A stretch of DNA of 64,000 nucleotides from Streptomyces sp. NRRL WC-3605 (GCF_001509795.1 NZ_LLZN01000002.1:1-64000); one strand, 5' to 3'; shown: positions 16,281 to 25,540, counted from the first letter of the stretch. Notes: a model not told the origin generated them from the letters alone. Numbers and translations: made by a program.

Positions 16281-17777
16281 TTACGCCTGGGCGCTGGTAC
16301 CCCCCTGCGGCTTCCTCGCCTTGGGCAGCGCAAGCCGGATCTCCTCCCGCAGCTCATGGATCTTCGGGTAGCTGGAGTACTCGGCGGTGAGCCGGTACAT
16401 CTGCCGGAGCCGGTCCCATGTGCGGCCCGAGGAGTTGGAGCCCATCGACATGAGCGCCAGCCGGGCATAGCGGTCGGCCTGTTCGGGGTCGTCCGCGATG
16501 AAACAGGCGGACGCCATGGACAGATGGTCGAAGATCTTCGACCGCTCGCGCCCGTCGACGCGCAGGGCCAGGGCCTTCTCCGCGAAGTGCTGGGCCTGGG
16601 CGGCCGCACCCGGCTCGAACTCGGCCAGGGTGCGGTAGGCCAGGGCCTGCATGCCGTACAGATCCTCGTCCTTGAAGGTCTGCATCCAGCTCGGCGGCGG
16701 TACGTCGCTCTTGTCGGAGACGAAGAGGTCCTCGGCCTGTCCCAGGGTGCGGCGCATGGCCTGGCCCTTGCCCATGGACGCCTGGGCCCAGGCCTCGATG
16801 GTGTGGAACATGGCCTTGGTGCGCGGCAGGACCTGGTCGCCCGAGCCGGACTGGGCGAGCTTCATCAGGTCGAGCGCGTCGTCGGGCCGGCCGAGGTGCA
16901 CCATCTGGCGCGCGGCCCGGGAGAGGGCCTCCCCGGCGCGGGGCCGGTCGCCGCCCTCACGGGCCGCGTGGGTGGCGATGACGAAGTACTTCTGGGCCGT
17001 GGGCTCCAGGCCGACGTCGTGCGACATCCAGCCCGCGAGCACGGCGAGGTTGGCGGCGACGCCCCACAGGCGCCGCTGGAGATGGTCGGGGTGCCGGTAG
17101 GCGAGCATGCCGCCCACCTCGTTCAACTGGCCCACCACGGCCTTGCGCTGGAGTCCGCCGCCACGGGCGGCGTCCCAGGCCCGGAACACCTCGACCGAGC
17201 GCTCCAGCTCCTCGATCTCCTGCGATCCGATGGGTGCGGCCTCGTAACGGTCGAACCCGGCGGGGTCGGCGTGCAAGGGGTCGTCGAACTGGGGGGCGTC
17301 GGCCCTGAGGGCCGGGTCGGTGCGCAGCCAGTCGTGCATGGCGCTGCTGAGTGCGGATCCCGCGGCGAGCGCGGCACCCGCGCCCACCAAGCCGCGTCGG
17401 TTGAGCATGAGGTCCATTCCCGTGAATTCGGTGAGGACCGCGGCGGTTCGCTCGGGCGCCCACGGCACACCGTCGGGATGCTCCACGCTCCCGGCGTCCT
17501 GCCGTCTCCCCGCACGCCCGTGCCGGACCAGACCGAGGTCCTCGATGGTCACGACACGGCCGAGACGCTCGGTGAACAGGGCCGCCAGCACCCGCGGCAC
17601 CGGATCGCGCGGGATCTCTCCCATGTCGATCCACCGCCGCACCCGTGAGGTGTCGGTCGCCAGCTGGGGGTGGCCCATGGCCGCCGCCTGCCGGTTGACC
17701 AGCCTCGCGAGTTCGCCCTTGGACCAGCCGGCCAGGCCGAACAGATCCGACAGACGGGTGTTGGGTTCTCCGCTCAC
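16281..17777 (-). CDS. NsdA/NsdB-type developmental and antibiotic regulator (TPR)
   Basis: A 498-residue regulator resembling the Streptomyces NsdA/NsdB proteins, which repress sporulation and antibiotic production. The N-terminal 75 residues (LSDLFGLAGWSKGELARLVNRQA, then DTSRVRRWIDMGEIPRDPVPRVL) look like a helix-turn-helix region. A short hydrophobic segment near residues 128-145 follows (LVGAGAALAAGSALSSA). The rest is helical with TPR-like repeats, for example residues about 240-430. Its sequence at the N terminus strongly resembles proteins I remember being called NsdB, but I leave the symbol blank because paralogues are common. Three 10-bp direct repeats lie 63-92 bases upstream of the start. 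The APH-type gene at 18011 is divergent. Confidence 0.75.
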   Translation of the reverse strand: MSGEPNTRLSDLFGLAGWSKGELARLVNRQAAAMGHPQLATDTSRVRRWIDMGEIPRDPVPRVLAALFTERLGRVVTIEDLGLVRHGRAGRRQDAGSVEHPDGVPWAPERTAAVLTEFTGMDLMLNRRGLVGAGAALAAGSALSSAMHDWLRTDPALRADAPQFDDPLHADPAGFDRYEAAPIGSQEIEELERSVEVFRAWDAARGGGLQRKAVVGQLNEVGGMLAYRHPDHLQRRLWGVAANLAVLAGWMSHDVGLEPTAQKYFVIATHAAREGGDRPRAGEALSRAARQMVHLGRPDDALDLMKLAQSGSGDQVLPRTKAMFHTIEAWAQASMGKGQAMRRTLGQAEDLFVSDKSDVPPPSWMQTFKDEDLYGMQALAYRTLAEFEPGAAAQAQHFAEKALALRVDGRERSKIFDHLSMASACFIADDPEQADRYARLALMSMGSNSSGRTWDRLRQMYRLTAEYSSYPKIHELREEIRLALPKARKPQGGTSAQA

Positions 17778-17839
17778 GTCAAGCCCCCAGGTTCTCGGCT
17801 GAGTTGACAGTAGCCCGGTGAAAGGTGCCCCGGGACTAT

Positions 17840-17869
17840 TCGCCAGGGTTCGCCAGGGTGCGCCAGATG
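17840..17869. repeat. Three 10-bp direct repeats upstream of the Nsd-type gene
   Basis: TCGCCAGGGT, TCGCCAGGGT and GCGCCAGATG follow each other without spacers, one per helical turn, between the divergent Nsd-type and APH-type genes. The phasing suggests a cooperative binding site; no regulator is known. Confidence 0.45.
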
Positions 17870-18010
17870 GTGTGCCACTGGGCGCCGGGTGTCAGGTAGG
17901 AATGCGCCACCCCGACCCGGTCGCCGGGGGCCACTCCCCAGGGTGTATCCGGGCGGCCGGGTCGGATGGCGCACTGTCGTCGCAGGCACACGAAGGGATC
18001 TGTTTCTCCC

Positions 18011-19153
18011 ATGTACGCAGCATCGTCCTCCGTGTCCGCCCCGCCCCGGCCGCTGCGTGCCCGCCCGGCGGGTGGCGGTCCCTACCTCGACCCCGCCCGT
18101 CCGGCGCCCGCCCCCGTGCTCGGCGCGGGCCGGCCACGGCGCCCCGCGGGGCTCGGCACCCAACCGCTCAGCGGGAGACTCGACTTGTCCGGTCCCCAGG
18201 GCGCCCAGCTGCGCGCGGCGATCGCGTCGGTGCACCGGATCTGTCCGGAGTTCGCGCCGGTGCAGGTGCTGCGCCGCAGCGGACGGTCCGTGCTCCTGGT
18301 CGGCACGACCGGTCGCAGCACGGCGGTCGCCAAGTGCTTACTCGACCAGTCCCCCGCGTGGGCGGAGCGGATCCGGCACGAAATAGCGGCCTACCGCTCG
18401 TTCGTCCGGCACCGCCCCCCGGTGCGGGTGCCGAGACTGATCGCGGCGGATCCGGACAACGGCACCCTGGTCATCGAACGGATGCCGGGCCGGGTGGCGG
18501 CACTCCAGCGGCATCCGGTGGAGGCCCCGCCGCGGGCGGACATCAGAGCGGCGCTCGGCGCGATCTGCCGGCTCAACGCATGGCGGCCGCCCGCGGGGAC
18601 GTTCGACGCGCCGCTGGACTACGCGTCCCGGATCTCCCGGTATCACGATCTGGGTCTGCTCACCGACCGGGACATGGGTGACCTGCAGAAACTCCTGCAC
18701 GGCATCGCGGCCTCCGCGGGCCGGCAGGGCATGGGCCAGTTCTGCCACGGCGACGCACTGCTCTCGAACATCCTGCTCTCACCGGCCGGTCCAGTGCTGG
18801 TGGACTGGGAGCACGCGGGCTGGTACCTGCCGGGCTACGACCTGGCGACGCTGTGGTCGGTGCTCGGCGACGCGCCGGTGGCCCGGCGGCAGATCAGCCA
18901 GATCGCCCAGTCGGCGGGCCCGGCCGCCCGGGACGCCTTCCTGGTGAACCTGGTGCTCGTCCTGACCCGCGAGATCCGCACCTACGAGATGGCGGTGCAG
19001 CGTTCGATGCACGACCCGGCCCCGACGGCACCGGGAACGGCCCACCAAGGTGCCGCGCCGTCCGGCGAGGAACAGCGGCTGCTGCTGAGGCGGCTGCACG
19101 ACGACTGCCAGCTGGCCCGCCGGGCCGTGCGTGCGGCGGTCGGCACTCGCTGA
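18011..19153 (+). CDS. Aminoglycoside phosphotransferase-family (APH) kinase
   Basis: A 380-residue protein-kinase-like phosphotransferase. An unconserved Pro/Ala-rich N terminus of about 75 residues precedes the kinase fold. Seen are a Lys in TAVAKCLL near residue 107, the catalytic loop [11 protein letters not shown] near residue 246 (HGDxxxxN) and the metal-binding LVDWEHAG near 263. The family phosphorylates aminoglycosides, choline, homoserine or other small molecules; with no resistance genes nearby, a drug role is not implied. ATG 18011 was picked with AAGGGA upstream; the frame is open further 5' but without conservation. It is divergent from the Nsd-type regulator and may be expressed during development. 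Confidence 0.75.
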   Translation: MYAASSSVSAPPRPLRARPAGGGPYLDPARPAPAPVLGAGRPRRPAGLGTQPLSGRLDLSGPQGAQLRAAIASVHRICPEFAPVQVLRRSGRSVLLVGTTGRSTAVAKCLLDQSPAWAERIRHEIAAYRSFVRHRPPVRVPRLIAADPDNGTLVIERMPGRVAALQRHPVEAPPRADIRAALGAICRLNAWRPPAGTFDAPLDYASRISRYHDLGLLTDRDMGDLQKLLHGIAASAGRQGMGQFCHGDALLSNILLSPAGPVLVDWEHAGWYLPGYDLATLWSVLGDAPVARRQISQIAQSAGPAARDAFLVNLVLVLTREIRTYEMAVQRSMHDPAPTAPGTAHQGAAPSGEEQRLLLRRLHDDCQLARRAVRAAVGTR

Positions 19154-19405
19154 CGGGGACGGCGGCCCGCGGCGCGCTCTCTGGAGACAGAAGCGTTCCG
19201 CGGGCCTTCGTGCGTCCGGTCATTGGGGTAGGCCACTGACGCCGCGCAGGCCCGGCCGCCGCCCCCGCGAAACTCCCGGGAACACTCGGTTGACATGGGT
19301 ATTCGCCCAGCCCTTGGCATGATTGACGGATCGTCGGACAGCGGGTACCACTGACCACGCCCGGCCCGCACGGCTCACCGCGCACGACCGTCCCAGGAGG
19401 CTGCT

Positions 19406-21328
19406 TTGCGAGGATCCGTCACCGCCGTCGCCGCCGCGGCCCTGTTGGTGCCCCTGCTCGGCGCCGCCCCGTCCGGGGTCAGCGCCGACTCCGGCGACCG
19501 GCTCCAGTCGGCGTTCACCGCGGCCGCCGCCGAGTACCACGTGCCGTCGAGCGTCCTGCTCGGCGTCTCCTATCTCCAGTCCCGCTGGGACGCGCACAGT
19601 GGCGCGCCCAGCGTGTCCGGCGGCTACGGACCGATGCACCTGACCGACGCGCGGGCGGCGCTGGCCGGCCCGGCCGCGCACCACAGCGAGGGCACCGAGG
19701 ACCCGCGCGGCGACAGCGCCCGCCCGGCGCCGCCGCCCGTGGCGAAGGCGCTGAAGACCGCCGGGATCCCGGCCCGGCTCAGGACGCTGCCGAGGGCGGC
19801 GGAGCTCACCGGGCTGAGCCCCGAACGGCTGCGCAGCGACCCGGCCGCCAATGTGGCGGGCGGCGCCGCGCTGCTCGCGGCCGCGCAGCGCGAGCTGGGC
19901 GAGCCGCTGAGCTCCGACCCGGCCGACTGGTACGGGGCGGTGGCCCGGTTCTCCGGCGCCGACGACACGTCGACGGCCACGGCGTACGCGAACGACGTCT
20001 TCGAGGTGCTGCGCACCGGTCAGGAGCGGCGCACCGACCAGGGGCAGCGGGTGTCGCTGGCCGCCCGTCCCGGCCTCGCCCCCGATCCCGCGCAGCTGCG
20101 GCACGCCGGGCTGCGTCGGGCGAGGGCCGCGGAGACGGAGTGCCCTCCGACGGTGTCCTGCGAGTGGATCCCGGCGCCCTACGAGGAGTTCGGGGACGGC
20201 GACTACGGCAATCACGACCTGGGCGACCGACCGGCGGACCAGAAGATCGAGTACATCGTCGTCCATGACACCGAGGGCGCCTGGGAGGGCGTCCTGGACA
20301 TGGTGCAGGACCCGACCTACGTGTCCTGGCAGTACACGCTGCGGTCCACCGACGGGCACGTCGCCCAGCATGTGAAGGCGAAGGACGTGGCCTGGCACGC
20401 GGGGAACTGGTACGTCAACGCCAAGTCGATCGGCCTGGAGCACGAGGGCTTCCTGGCCCGCCCGGACTCCTGGTACACGGAGGCGATGTACCGCTCGTCG
20501 GCGCGGCTGGTGGCGTATCTCGCCAAGAAGCACGGCATCCCGCTGGACCGGCAGCACATCCTCGGGCACGACACCGTGCCGGGCCCGACGACGTCGACGA
20601 TCGGCGGGATGCACACCGACCCCGGCCCGTACTGGGACTGGCGGCACTACTTCGAGCTGCTCGGCCGGCCCCTGGCGCCGACCGCCGGCGCGAAGGGCGG
20701 CCTGGTGACGATCCGCCCCGACTACGCCACGAACCGGCCCGAGTTCACGGGCTGCACGACGGCGGGCGAGCGGTGCGCCGACCACGGTTCCAGCGCGGTG
20801 CGGCTGTACTCCGGGCCCGGCACGTCGTACCCGCTCATCAAGGACATCGGTCTCGGGTCCACTCCGACCAAGGACGTCAACGACCTGTCCTCGCGGGTGT
20901 CGACCGGGCAGCAGTTCGCGGTGGCCGGCCGGGACGGCGACTGGACGGCGATCTGGTACCTCGGGCAGAAGGCGTGGTTCAGGAACCCGGCGAAGACACC
21001 GACGGCCGTGCACGCGGTCGGTGACGTGGTCACGCCGAAGGACGGCGCGCAGAGCGTGCCGGTGTACGGACGCGCCTACCCGGAGGCGTCCGCGTACCCG
21101 GCGGACGTGCCCGTGCAGGCGGTGTCGCCGCTGCCGTACACGCTGCCGGCCGGGCAGCGGTACGTGGTGGGCGGCAAGGTGCGGGGCGAGTACTACTACG
21201 CGGTGACCTTCGACGAGGGCTCGCACCGGGTGGTGCGGGGCGAGGACCAGTACTACGAGATCCAGTACGGGCACCGGGTGGCGTTCGTCCGGGCGGCCGA
21301 CGTGAAGGTGGTGCGGTCGGGCGGCTGA
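19406..21328 (+). CDS. Secreted N-acetylmuramoyl-L-alanine amidase with lysozyme-like N-terminal region
   Basis: A 640-residue exported peptidoglycan hydrolase. TTG 19406 with AGGAGG 5 bases upstream starts a signal peptide (about residues 1-28). Residues about 32-200 resemble a transglycosylase/lysozyme-like module (LLGVSYLQSRWDAHSG, SGGYGPMHLTDARAAL). The zinc amidase_2 domain spans about 270-415: VVHDTEG near 290 supplies the first His, NWY/IGLEHEG and GHDTVPGP near 392 the others. An SH3-like wall-binding region follows from about 430 to the end (AVRLYSGPGTSYPLI). It cleaves the bond between N-acetylmuramic acid and L-Ala in the cell wall. Whether the N-terminal module is active is uncertain. 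A perfect TTGACA lies at 19290 without a clear -10. Confidence 0.88.
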   Translation: MRGSVTAVAAAALLVPLLGAAPSGVSADSGDRLQSAFTAAAAEYHVPSSVLLGVSYLQSRWDAHSGAPSVSGGYGPMHLTDARAALAGPAAHHSEGTEDPRGDSARPAPPPVAKALKTAGIPARLRTLPRAAELTGLSPERLRSDPAANVAGGAALLAAAQRELGEPLSSDPADWYGAVARFSGADDTSTATAYANDVFEVLRTGQERRTDQGQRVSLAARPGLAPDPAQLRHAGLRRARAAETECPPTVSCEWIPAPYEEFGDGDYGNHDLGDRPADQKIEYIVVHDTEGAWEGVLDMVQDPTYVSWQYTLRSTDGHVAQHVKAKDVAWHAGNWYVNAKSIGLEHEGFLARPDSWYTEAMYRSSARLVAYLAKKHGIPLDRQHILGHDTVPGPTTSTIGGMHTDPGPYWDWRHYFELLGRPLAPTAGAKGGLVTIRPDYATNRPEFTGCTTAGERCADHGSSAVRLYSGPGTSYPLIKDIGLGSTPTKDVNDLSSRVSTGQQFAVAGRDGDWTAIWYLGQKAWFRNPAKTPTAVHAVGDVVTPKDGAQSVPVYGRAYPEASAYPADVPVQAVSPLPYTLPAGQRYVVGGKVRGEYYYAVTFDEGSHRVVRGEDQYYEIQYGHRVAFVRAADVKVVRSGG

Positions 21329-21347
21329 CGGGGCCGCCCCGCCGGGC

Positions 21348-21845
21348 TCAGCCCTGCTGGAAGAGCTCGGCGGGCAGCGGCTTCAGCAGCGCGTACAGGT
21401 CGTCGGTGATGGGGCGGTCCCAGGCGGCGATGGTCACCAGGACGTTGTCGCTGCGGTCGAACTGCACGCAGGAGATACGGCTCTCGGAGAGCTTCAGCCG
21501 CCGCACGATCAGCAGGTTGTCGCCCTGCATCACGGGCACGTCCTCGCTGCCGACGACGGTGACGTCCTCCTCGTTCTCCAGGGCGAGCAGCAGCTGCGCC
21601 ACCTCGAACGGGATCTCGCCCTCGTCGGTCTCGCGGGCCGGGGAGCCCTCGGGCAGATTGCCGATGATCATGGCGGGACCGCGGCCGCCGAAGAGGTCGT
21701 ACCGCAGGAAGACGCCCTGGCAGCTGCCGTCGGGGGCGGGCAGCAGCCCGGCGCCGAGGTTGCCGGGCCAGTCGCCCGGGTCCATGGCCAGTACGTCGAA
21801 GTCGGGCCCGGCGGGCGTGGCGCTGCGGCGGCGGAGGAACGACAT
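21348..21845 (-). CDS. Conserved hypothetical protein (165 aa)
   Basis: A soluble 165-residue protein with no signal or membrane segment and normal codon use. I do not recognise a named family. It has an acidic middle (ENEEDVTVVGSEDVPVMQGDNLL) and hydrophobic strands alternating with charged loops, suggesting an alpha/beta cytosolic protein. It ends 19 bases from the convergent amidase, and is 75 bases downstream of the universal stress protein gene, with which it could be co-transcribed. Its function is unknown. Confidence 0.6.
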   Translation of the reverse strand: MSFLRRRSATPAGPDFDVLAMDPGDWPGNLGAGLLPAPDGSCQGVFLRYDLFGGRGPAMIIGNLPEGSPARETDEGEIPFEVAQLLLALENEEDVTVVGSEDVPVMQGDNLLIVRRLKLSESRISCVQFDRSDNVLVTIAAWDRPITDDLYALLKPLPAELFQQG

Positions 21846-21920
21846 GCCGCCATGGTACGTGGCCGGGCCTCTTCCACGTCGTGCGGGCAGGTCGTGCGGG
21901 ACACCGTTCCCCTGGTCCGC

Positions 21921-22826
21921 TCACTCCTCCGCGGAGGCGGGCGGGACCACGGCCACCGGGCTCGCGGCGTGCAGGAGGACCGCCTGGGTGACCGAGCCCA
22001 TCATGCGGGCCGGGGCCAGCAGCCGGCGGCGGTGCCGGCCCACGACGACGAGGGCCGCGTGCCGGCTGGCGGCGACGAGCTGACCGGCCGCGTCGCCGGG
22101 GGCCACGACCGCCTCGGCGCGCACCTCGGGGTGGCGGGCCCGGTGCGGGGCGAGGAAGCCCTCGGCGAGGCTGCGGGTCTCCGCCTCGACGGCGTCCTGG
22201 TCCTCGTCCGGGGGCAGGATCTGCGCGGTGGCCGTCGTCCACAGGTGCAGCGGCCAGGTGTAGGCGGCGACGGCCTGGAGCCGGGCGCCGCGCCGGGCGG
22301 CCTCGGCGAAGGCGAAGGACAGCGTGGCCTCGTCGGGGCTGTCGACCTGGAGGCCGACGACGACGCGCGGCCCGGGTCCGACGGGCACGGCGCCCTCGTG
22401 GACCGGGCGTCCCGGCTTCGGCACGACGACGACCGGGCACTCGGCGTCCCGGGCGGCGGCGAGGCCGGTGGAGCCGAGCAGGAGGCTGGCGAAGCCGCCG
22501 CGGCCCCGGGAGCCGAGCACCAGCAGCTGGGCGGTCGCACCGAGCGCGGACAGCGTCCCGACGGCGCCTTCCAGGGCGTGGTACGCGATCGGCGGCCTCT
22601 TGTCCCGGCCCTCCAGGTAGCGGCGCGCGAGGTTCAGGACCGTGTCGTCCTCCGGTTCGGGACGGCCGACGGGCAGGGCGTCGGGCCTGGCCCAGGCCGG
22701 GTACTGCTGGACGTGGACCACGCTGAGCTGCGCGTCGCGCGTGAGCGCGGCCTCGAACGCCCAGTCCAGTGCGATCAGGCTGTCGTCCGAACCGTCGACC
22801 GCAGCGATGACCGGCAGGGTGCTCAT
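21921..22826 (-). CDS. Universal stress protein, two Usp domains
   Basis: A 301-residue protein with two tandem Usp domains. Domain 1 (about 4-150) starts PVIAAVDGSDDSLIALDWAF and carries the ATP-binding loop LGSRGRGGFASLLLGSTG. Domain 2 (about 160-298) starts PRVVVGLQVDSPDE, but its loop is changed to VGRHRRRLLAPARMMGSVTQAV, lacking the GxGG pattern. Usp proteins bind ATP and respond to starvation, hypoxia and other stresses in the cytoplasm. GGAGGTGAGGA precedes ATG 22826. A second Usp gene lies at 50117-51001. The altered second loop may mean only the first domain binds ATP. Confidence 0.88.
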   Translation of the reverse strand: MSTLPVIAAVDGSDDSLIALDWAFEAALTRDAQLSVVHVQQYPAWARPDALPVGRPEPEDDTVLNLARRYLEGRDKRPPIAYHALEGAVGTLSALGATAQLLVLGSRGRGGFASLLLGSTGLAAARDAECPVVVVPKPGRPVHEGAVPVGPGPRVVVGLQVDSPDEATLSFAFAEAARRGARLQAVAAYTWPLHLWTTATAQILPPDEDQDAVEAETRSLAEGFLAPHRARHPEVRAEAVVAPGDAAGQLVAASRHAALVVVGRHRRRLLAPARMMGSVTQAVLLHAASPVAVVPPASAEE

Positions 22827-22962
22827 GGGTTCCTCACCTCCGGAGTACGACCTTCGCGCCCCGGGGCCAGCCTGACGCAGGCACCGGCCGGGGGGCGGCT
22901 GTCCAGGTCGCGTGTCCGGAAAAACGGGTGCGACACACCCGGATCGGCTCCGGAACGATCCC

Positions 22963-23208
22963 CTACGTCAGGTCGAACTCGCCTTCCCTGGCGCCCGACA
23001 CGAACGCGCCCCATTCGGCCGGGGTGAAGATCAGGGAGGGGCTCTCCGGCCGGTCTCCGTTGCGCATGGCGATGAAGCCCTCGACGAAGGCGATCTGGAC
23101 ATCGCCGAGGCCACGGCTGCTCGAGTGCCAGTCGGCGTTGCTGAGGTCCAGCTCCGGCTTGTCCCAGCCCGCGAGCGGCGACTGCTGCTGGATGGTGCTC
23201 TCGGCCAC
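22963..23208 (-). CDS. DUF397 protein without an adjacent XRE regulator
   Basis: An 81-residue protein with the DUF397 signature: a Trp-His-Ser-Ser start (ADWHSSSRG near residue 26), a GFIAMRNGDRPESPSLIF middle and the ending FTPAEWGAFVSGAREGEFD. DUF397 proteins usually sit beside a helix-turn-helix partner of the BldB/WhiJ-like group in streptomycetes and act as its antagonist. None is adjacent here, so this is an orphan copy. GTG 23208 has GGGAGGAG upstream. It probably acts on a partner encoded elsewhere; that is inference. Confidence 0.8.
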   Translation of the reverse strand: MAESTIQQQSPLAGWDKPELDLSNADWHSSSRGLGDVQIAFVEGFIAMRNGDRPESPSLIFTPAEWGAFVSGAREGEFDLT

Positions 23209-23261
23209 GTCCGTGCTCCTCCCGGTTCGTCGTCCGCGGCCAGCCTAGCGACCGGTTCCTG

Positions 23262-23299
23262 GTGCCAACAGGCCACGTGAGGCGGACCTTTGTGCCAAC
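23262..23299. repeat. Direct repeat GTGCCAAC upstream of the DUF397 gene
   Basis: GTGCCAAC occurs at 23262-23269 and 23292-23299, 30 bases apart (about three turns), between the DUF397 gene and the end of the thiolase operon. On the minus strand each copy contains TTGGCA, a plausible -35. Function is unknown. Confidence 0.3.
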
Positions 23300-23327
23300 G
23301 GTCGCCGCCGTCGCACGGGGGTGCCGC

Positions 23328-24494
23328 TCACGCGTCCGGCGGGGCGGAGCCCACGAGCCACATCGCGAAGAACTGCGAGCCGCCGCCGTAGGCGTGCCCG
23401 AGGGCCCGGCGGGCCCCGTCCACCTGGTGTTCCCCGGCCTGCCCGCGTACCTGGAGGGCCGCCTCGGCGAAGCGGATCATGCCCGAGGCGCCGATCGGGT
23501 TGGTGGACAGGACGCCGCCCGACATGTTGACGGGCAGGTCGCCGTCGAGTTCGGTGACGCCGGCCTCGGTGAGCTTCCAGCCCTCGCCCTCGGCGGCGAA
23601 GCCCAGGTTCTCCAGCCACATCGGCTCATACCAGGAGAACGGCACGTACATCTCGACGGCGTCGATGTCGCGGCGGGGGTCGGTGACGCCGGCCTGCCGG
23701 TACACGTCGGCCGCGCAGTCGCGTCCGGCCCGCGGCGAGACGAAGTCCTTCCCGGCGAACAGGGTCGGCTCGCTGCGCATCGCGCCACCGTGCACCCAGG
23801 CAGCCGGCCGGGGCGAGCGGGCCGCGCCGGCCCGGTCGGTGAGGACCATGGCGCAGGCGCCGTCGGAGGAGGGGCAGGTCTCGGAGTAGCGGATCGGGTC
23901 CCACAGCATCGGCGACGCCTGGACCTTCTCCAGGGTGATGTCGTGCTCGTGGAGGTGGGCGTACGGGTTCTTCAGCGCGTTGCGCCGGTCCTTGTAGGCG
24001 ACGAGCGAGCCGATGCCGTCGGGGGCGCCGCTGCGCCGCATGTAGGCGCGCACGTGCGGGGCGAAGAAGCCGCCGGCGCCGGCCAGCAGGGGCTGCTGGA
24101 AGGGGATCGGCAGGGAGAGCCCCCACATCGCGTTGGACTCGGACTGCTTCTCGAAGGCGACGGTGAGCACGGTGCGGTGGACGCGGGCGGCGACCTGGGT
24201 GGCGGCGACGAGGGCGGTGGACCCGCCGACGGACCCGGCGGTGTGCACCCGGAGCAGCGGCTTGCCGACCGCGCCGAGGGCGTCGGCGAGGTACAGCTCG
24301 GGCATCATCACGCCCTCGAAGAAGTCGGGCGCCTTGCCGATGACCACGGCGTCGACGTCGGCCCAGGTCAACTCGGCGTCGTCCAGGGCGCGTCGGGCGG
24401 CCTCCCGGACGAGTCCGGCGATCGAGACGTCCCGGCGGGCCGCCACGTGCTTGGTCTGGCCGACGCCGACCACGGCCACGGGTTCCTTGCTCAT
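23328..24494 (-). CDS. Thiolase-fold lipid-transfer-type protein, nucleophilic Cys replaced
   Basis: A 388-residue thiolase-superfamily protein of the SCP-x/Ltp group. Conserved features are VGVGQT at the start, GGSTALVAA near residue 91, CPSSDGACAMVL near 210 and GHAYGGGSQFFAMWL near the end. The nucleophilic Cys that ordinary SCP-x thiolases carry three residues before GSTAL aligns with Ser (TAGSVGGSTAL), and the C-terminal Cys of the usual CxG motif is absent. This resembles Ltp2-type proteins, which act as retro-aldolases with a DUF35 partner in steroid side-chain removal. It is the last gene of a four-gene operon and overlaps the upstream gene by ATGA. Thiolysis is unlikely; aldol cleavage is an inference. 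Confidence 0.82.
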   Translation of the reverse strand: MSKEPVAVVGVGQTKHVAARRDVSIAGLVREAARRALDDAELTWADVDAVVIGKAPDFFEGVMMPELYLADALGAVGKPLLRVHTAGSVGGSTALVAATQVAARVHRTVLTVAFEKQSESNAMWGLSLPIPFQQPLLAGAGGFFAPHVRAYMRRSGAPDGIGSLVAYKDRRNALKNPYAHLHEHDITLEKVQASPMLWDPIRYSETCPSSDGACAMVLTDRAGAARSPRPAAWVHGGAMRSEPTLFAGKDFVSPRAGRDCAADVYRQAGVTDPRRDIDAVEMYVPFSWYEPMWLENLGFAAEGEGWKLTEAGVTELDGDLPVNMSGGVLSTNPIGASGMIRFAEAALQVRGQAGEHQVDGARRALGHAYGGGSQFFAMWLVGSAPPDA

Positions 24495-25540
24495 CGCGGA
24501 TCCCCTTCGAGTACGGCGACCAGGTTCTGCTGAAGGCAGGGGCCGGACGTGGCGTGCGCGAGCGCCCGGTCGGACGCGCCGCGGTGGATGCGGGCGGCGG
24601 CCTCGCCGATGCGGATGAGCCCGGCGGCCATGACGGGGTTGGCGGCGAGGGCGCCCCCGGAGGGGTTGACGCGGACGGTGCCGTCGAGCCGCAGCGCCTT
24701 GCGCAGGACGATCTCCTGCGAGGTGAACGGCGCGTGCAGTTCGGCCGTGTCGACGGGCCGTTCGAAGGCTCCCGCGTGTTCGGCGGCGAGCCGGGTGGAG
24801 GGCGAGTCGGTCAGGTCGCGTACGCCCAGGGCGTGCGCCTCGACGCGGTGGTCGATGCCGCGGATCCAGGCGGGGCGTGCGGCCAGGGCGCGGGCCCGCT
24901 CCCCCGCCGCGAGGATCACCGCGGCGGCGCCGTCGCCGACGGGCGGGCAGTCGCCCCTGCGCAGGGGCCGTACGACGTGGTCGCCGTGCGGGACGGGGCC
25001 GCGCAGCTGGGCGTGCGGGTTGCCGGCGGCGTTCTCCCGGTCGCGGGCGGCGACGGCGGCGAGCGCGGGTTCGTCCGCCTCGCCCGCGTCGATCAGGGCC
25101 TGCGCCTGGAGGGCGGCCAGGGCGATGGAGTCGGGCCAGAGCGGGGCGACGTAGTAGGGGTCGAGCTGGCGGGTGAGGACGTCCCGCAGGGAGCCCGGGG
25201 AGGACTTGCCGTAGGCGTAGACGAGGGCGGTGTCGGCGTCGCCGGTGAGCAGCTTGGTCCAGGCTTCGTACAGGGCCCAGGCGCCGTCCATCTCGACGTG
25301 CGACTCGGAGATCGGGGGCCAGGCGCCGACGCCGTCGAGGGCGAGGGTGAAGGAGAAGGCGCGGCCGGCGAGGTAGTCGCTGGAGCCGGAGCAGACGAAG
25401 TCGAGGTCGGCGGTGCGCAGTCCGGTGCGCGCGAGCACGTCGTGCAGGACGGGCATCAGCAGCTCGACCTCGGACAGCTCCTCGCCGGCGCGCCGGTGGT
25501 CGGTCTGGGCGAAGGCGACGACGGCGATCTCGCGGTTCAC
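24491..25540 (-). CDS. Second thiolase-fold protein, also lacking the N-terminal Cys
   Basis: A 349-residue thiolase-superfamily protein starting at GTG 25540, which overlaps the stop of the DUF35 gene by four bases (GTGA). Its own stop overlaps the next start (ATGA). Homology begins at REIAVVAFAQTDH. The position of the nucleophile reads HVEMDGAWALYEA, with no Cys; the C-terminal motif is HATSGPCLQQN, which retains one Cys. The glycine-rich GDGAAAVILAAGERA and VNPSGGALAANPVMAAGL segments are typical. It probably pairs with the other thiolase-fold protein or with the DUF35 protein as an alpha/beta complex acting on an acyl-CoA. A longer 5' open frame exists but lies inside the DUF35 gene. Confidence 0.8.
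   Translation of the reverse strand: MNREIAVVAFAQTDHRRAGEELSEVELLMPVLHDVLARTGLRTADLDFVCSGSSDYLAGRAFSFTLALDGVGAWPPISESHVEMDGAWALYEAWTKLLTGDADTALVYAYGKSSPGSLRDVLTRQLDPYYVAPLWPDSIALAALQAQALIDAGEADEPALAAVAARDRENAAGNPHAQLRGPVPHGDHVVRPLRRGDCPPVGDGAAAVILAAGERARALAARPAWIRGIDHRVEAHALGVRDLTDSPSTRLAAEHAGAFERPVDTAELHAPFTSQEIVLRKALRLDGTVRVNPSGGALAANPVMAAGLIRIGEAAARIHRGASDRALAHATSGPCLQQNLVAVLEGDPR

Noticed and set aside
18011..19153. Aminoglycoside resistance gene
   Set aside because: APH fold only. It is not linked to resistance genes and the family includes many housekeeping kinases.
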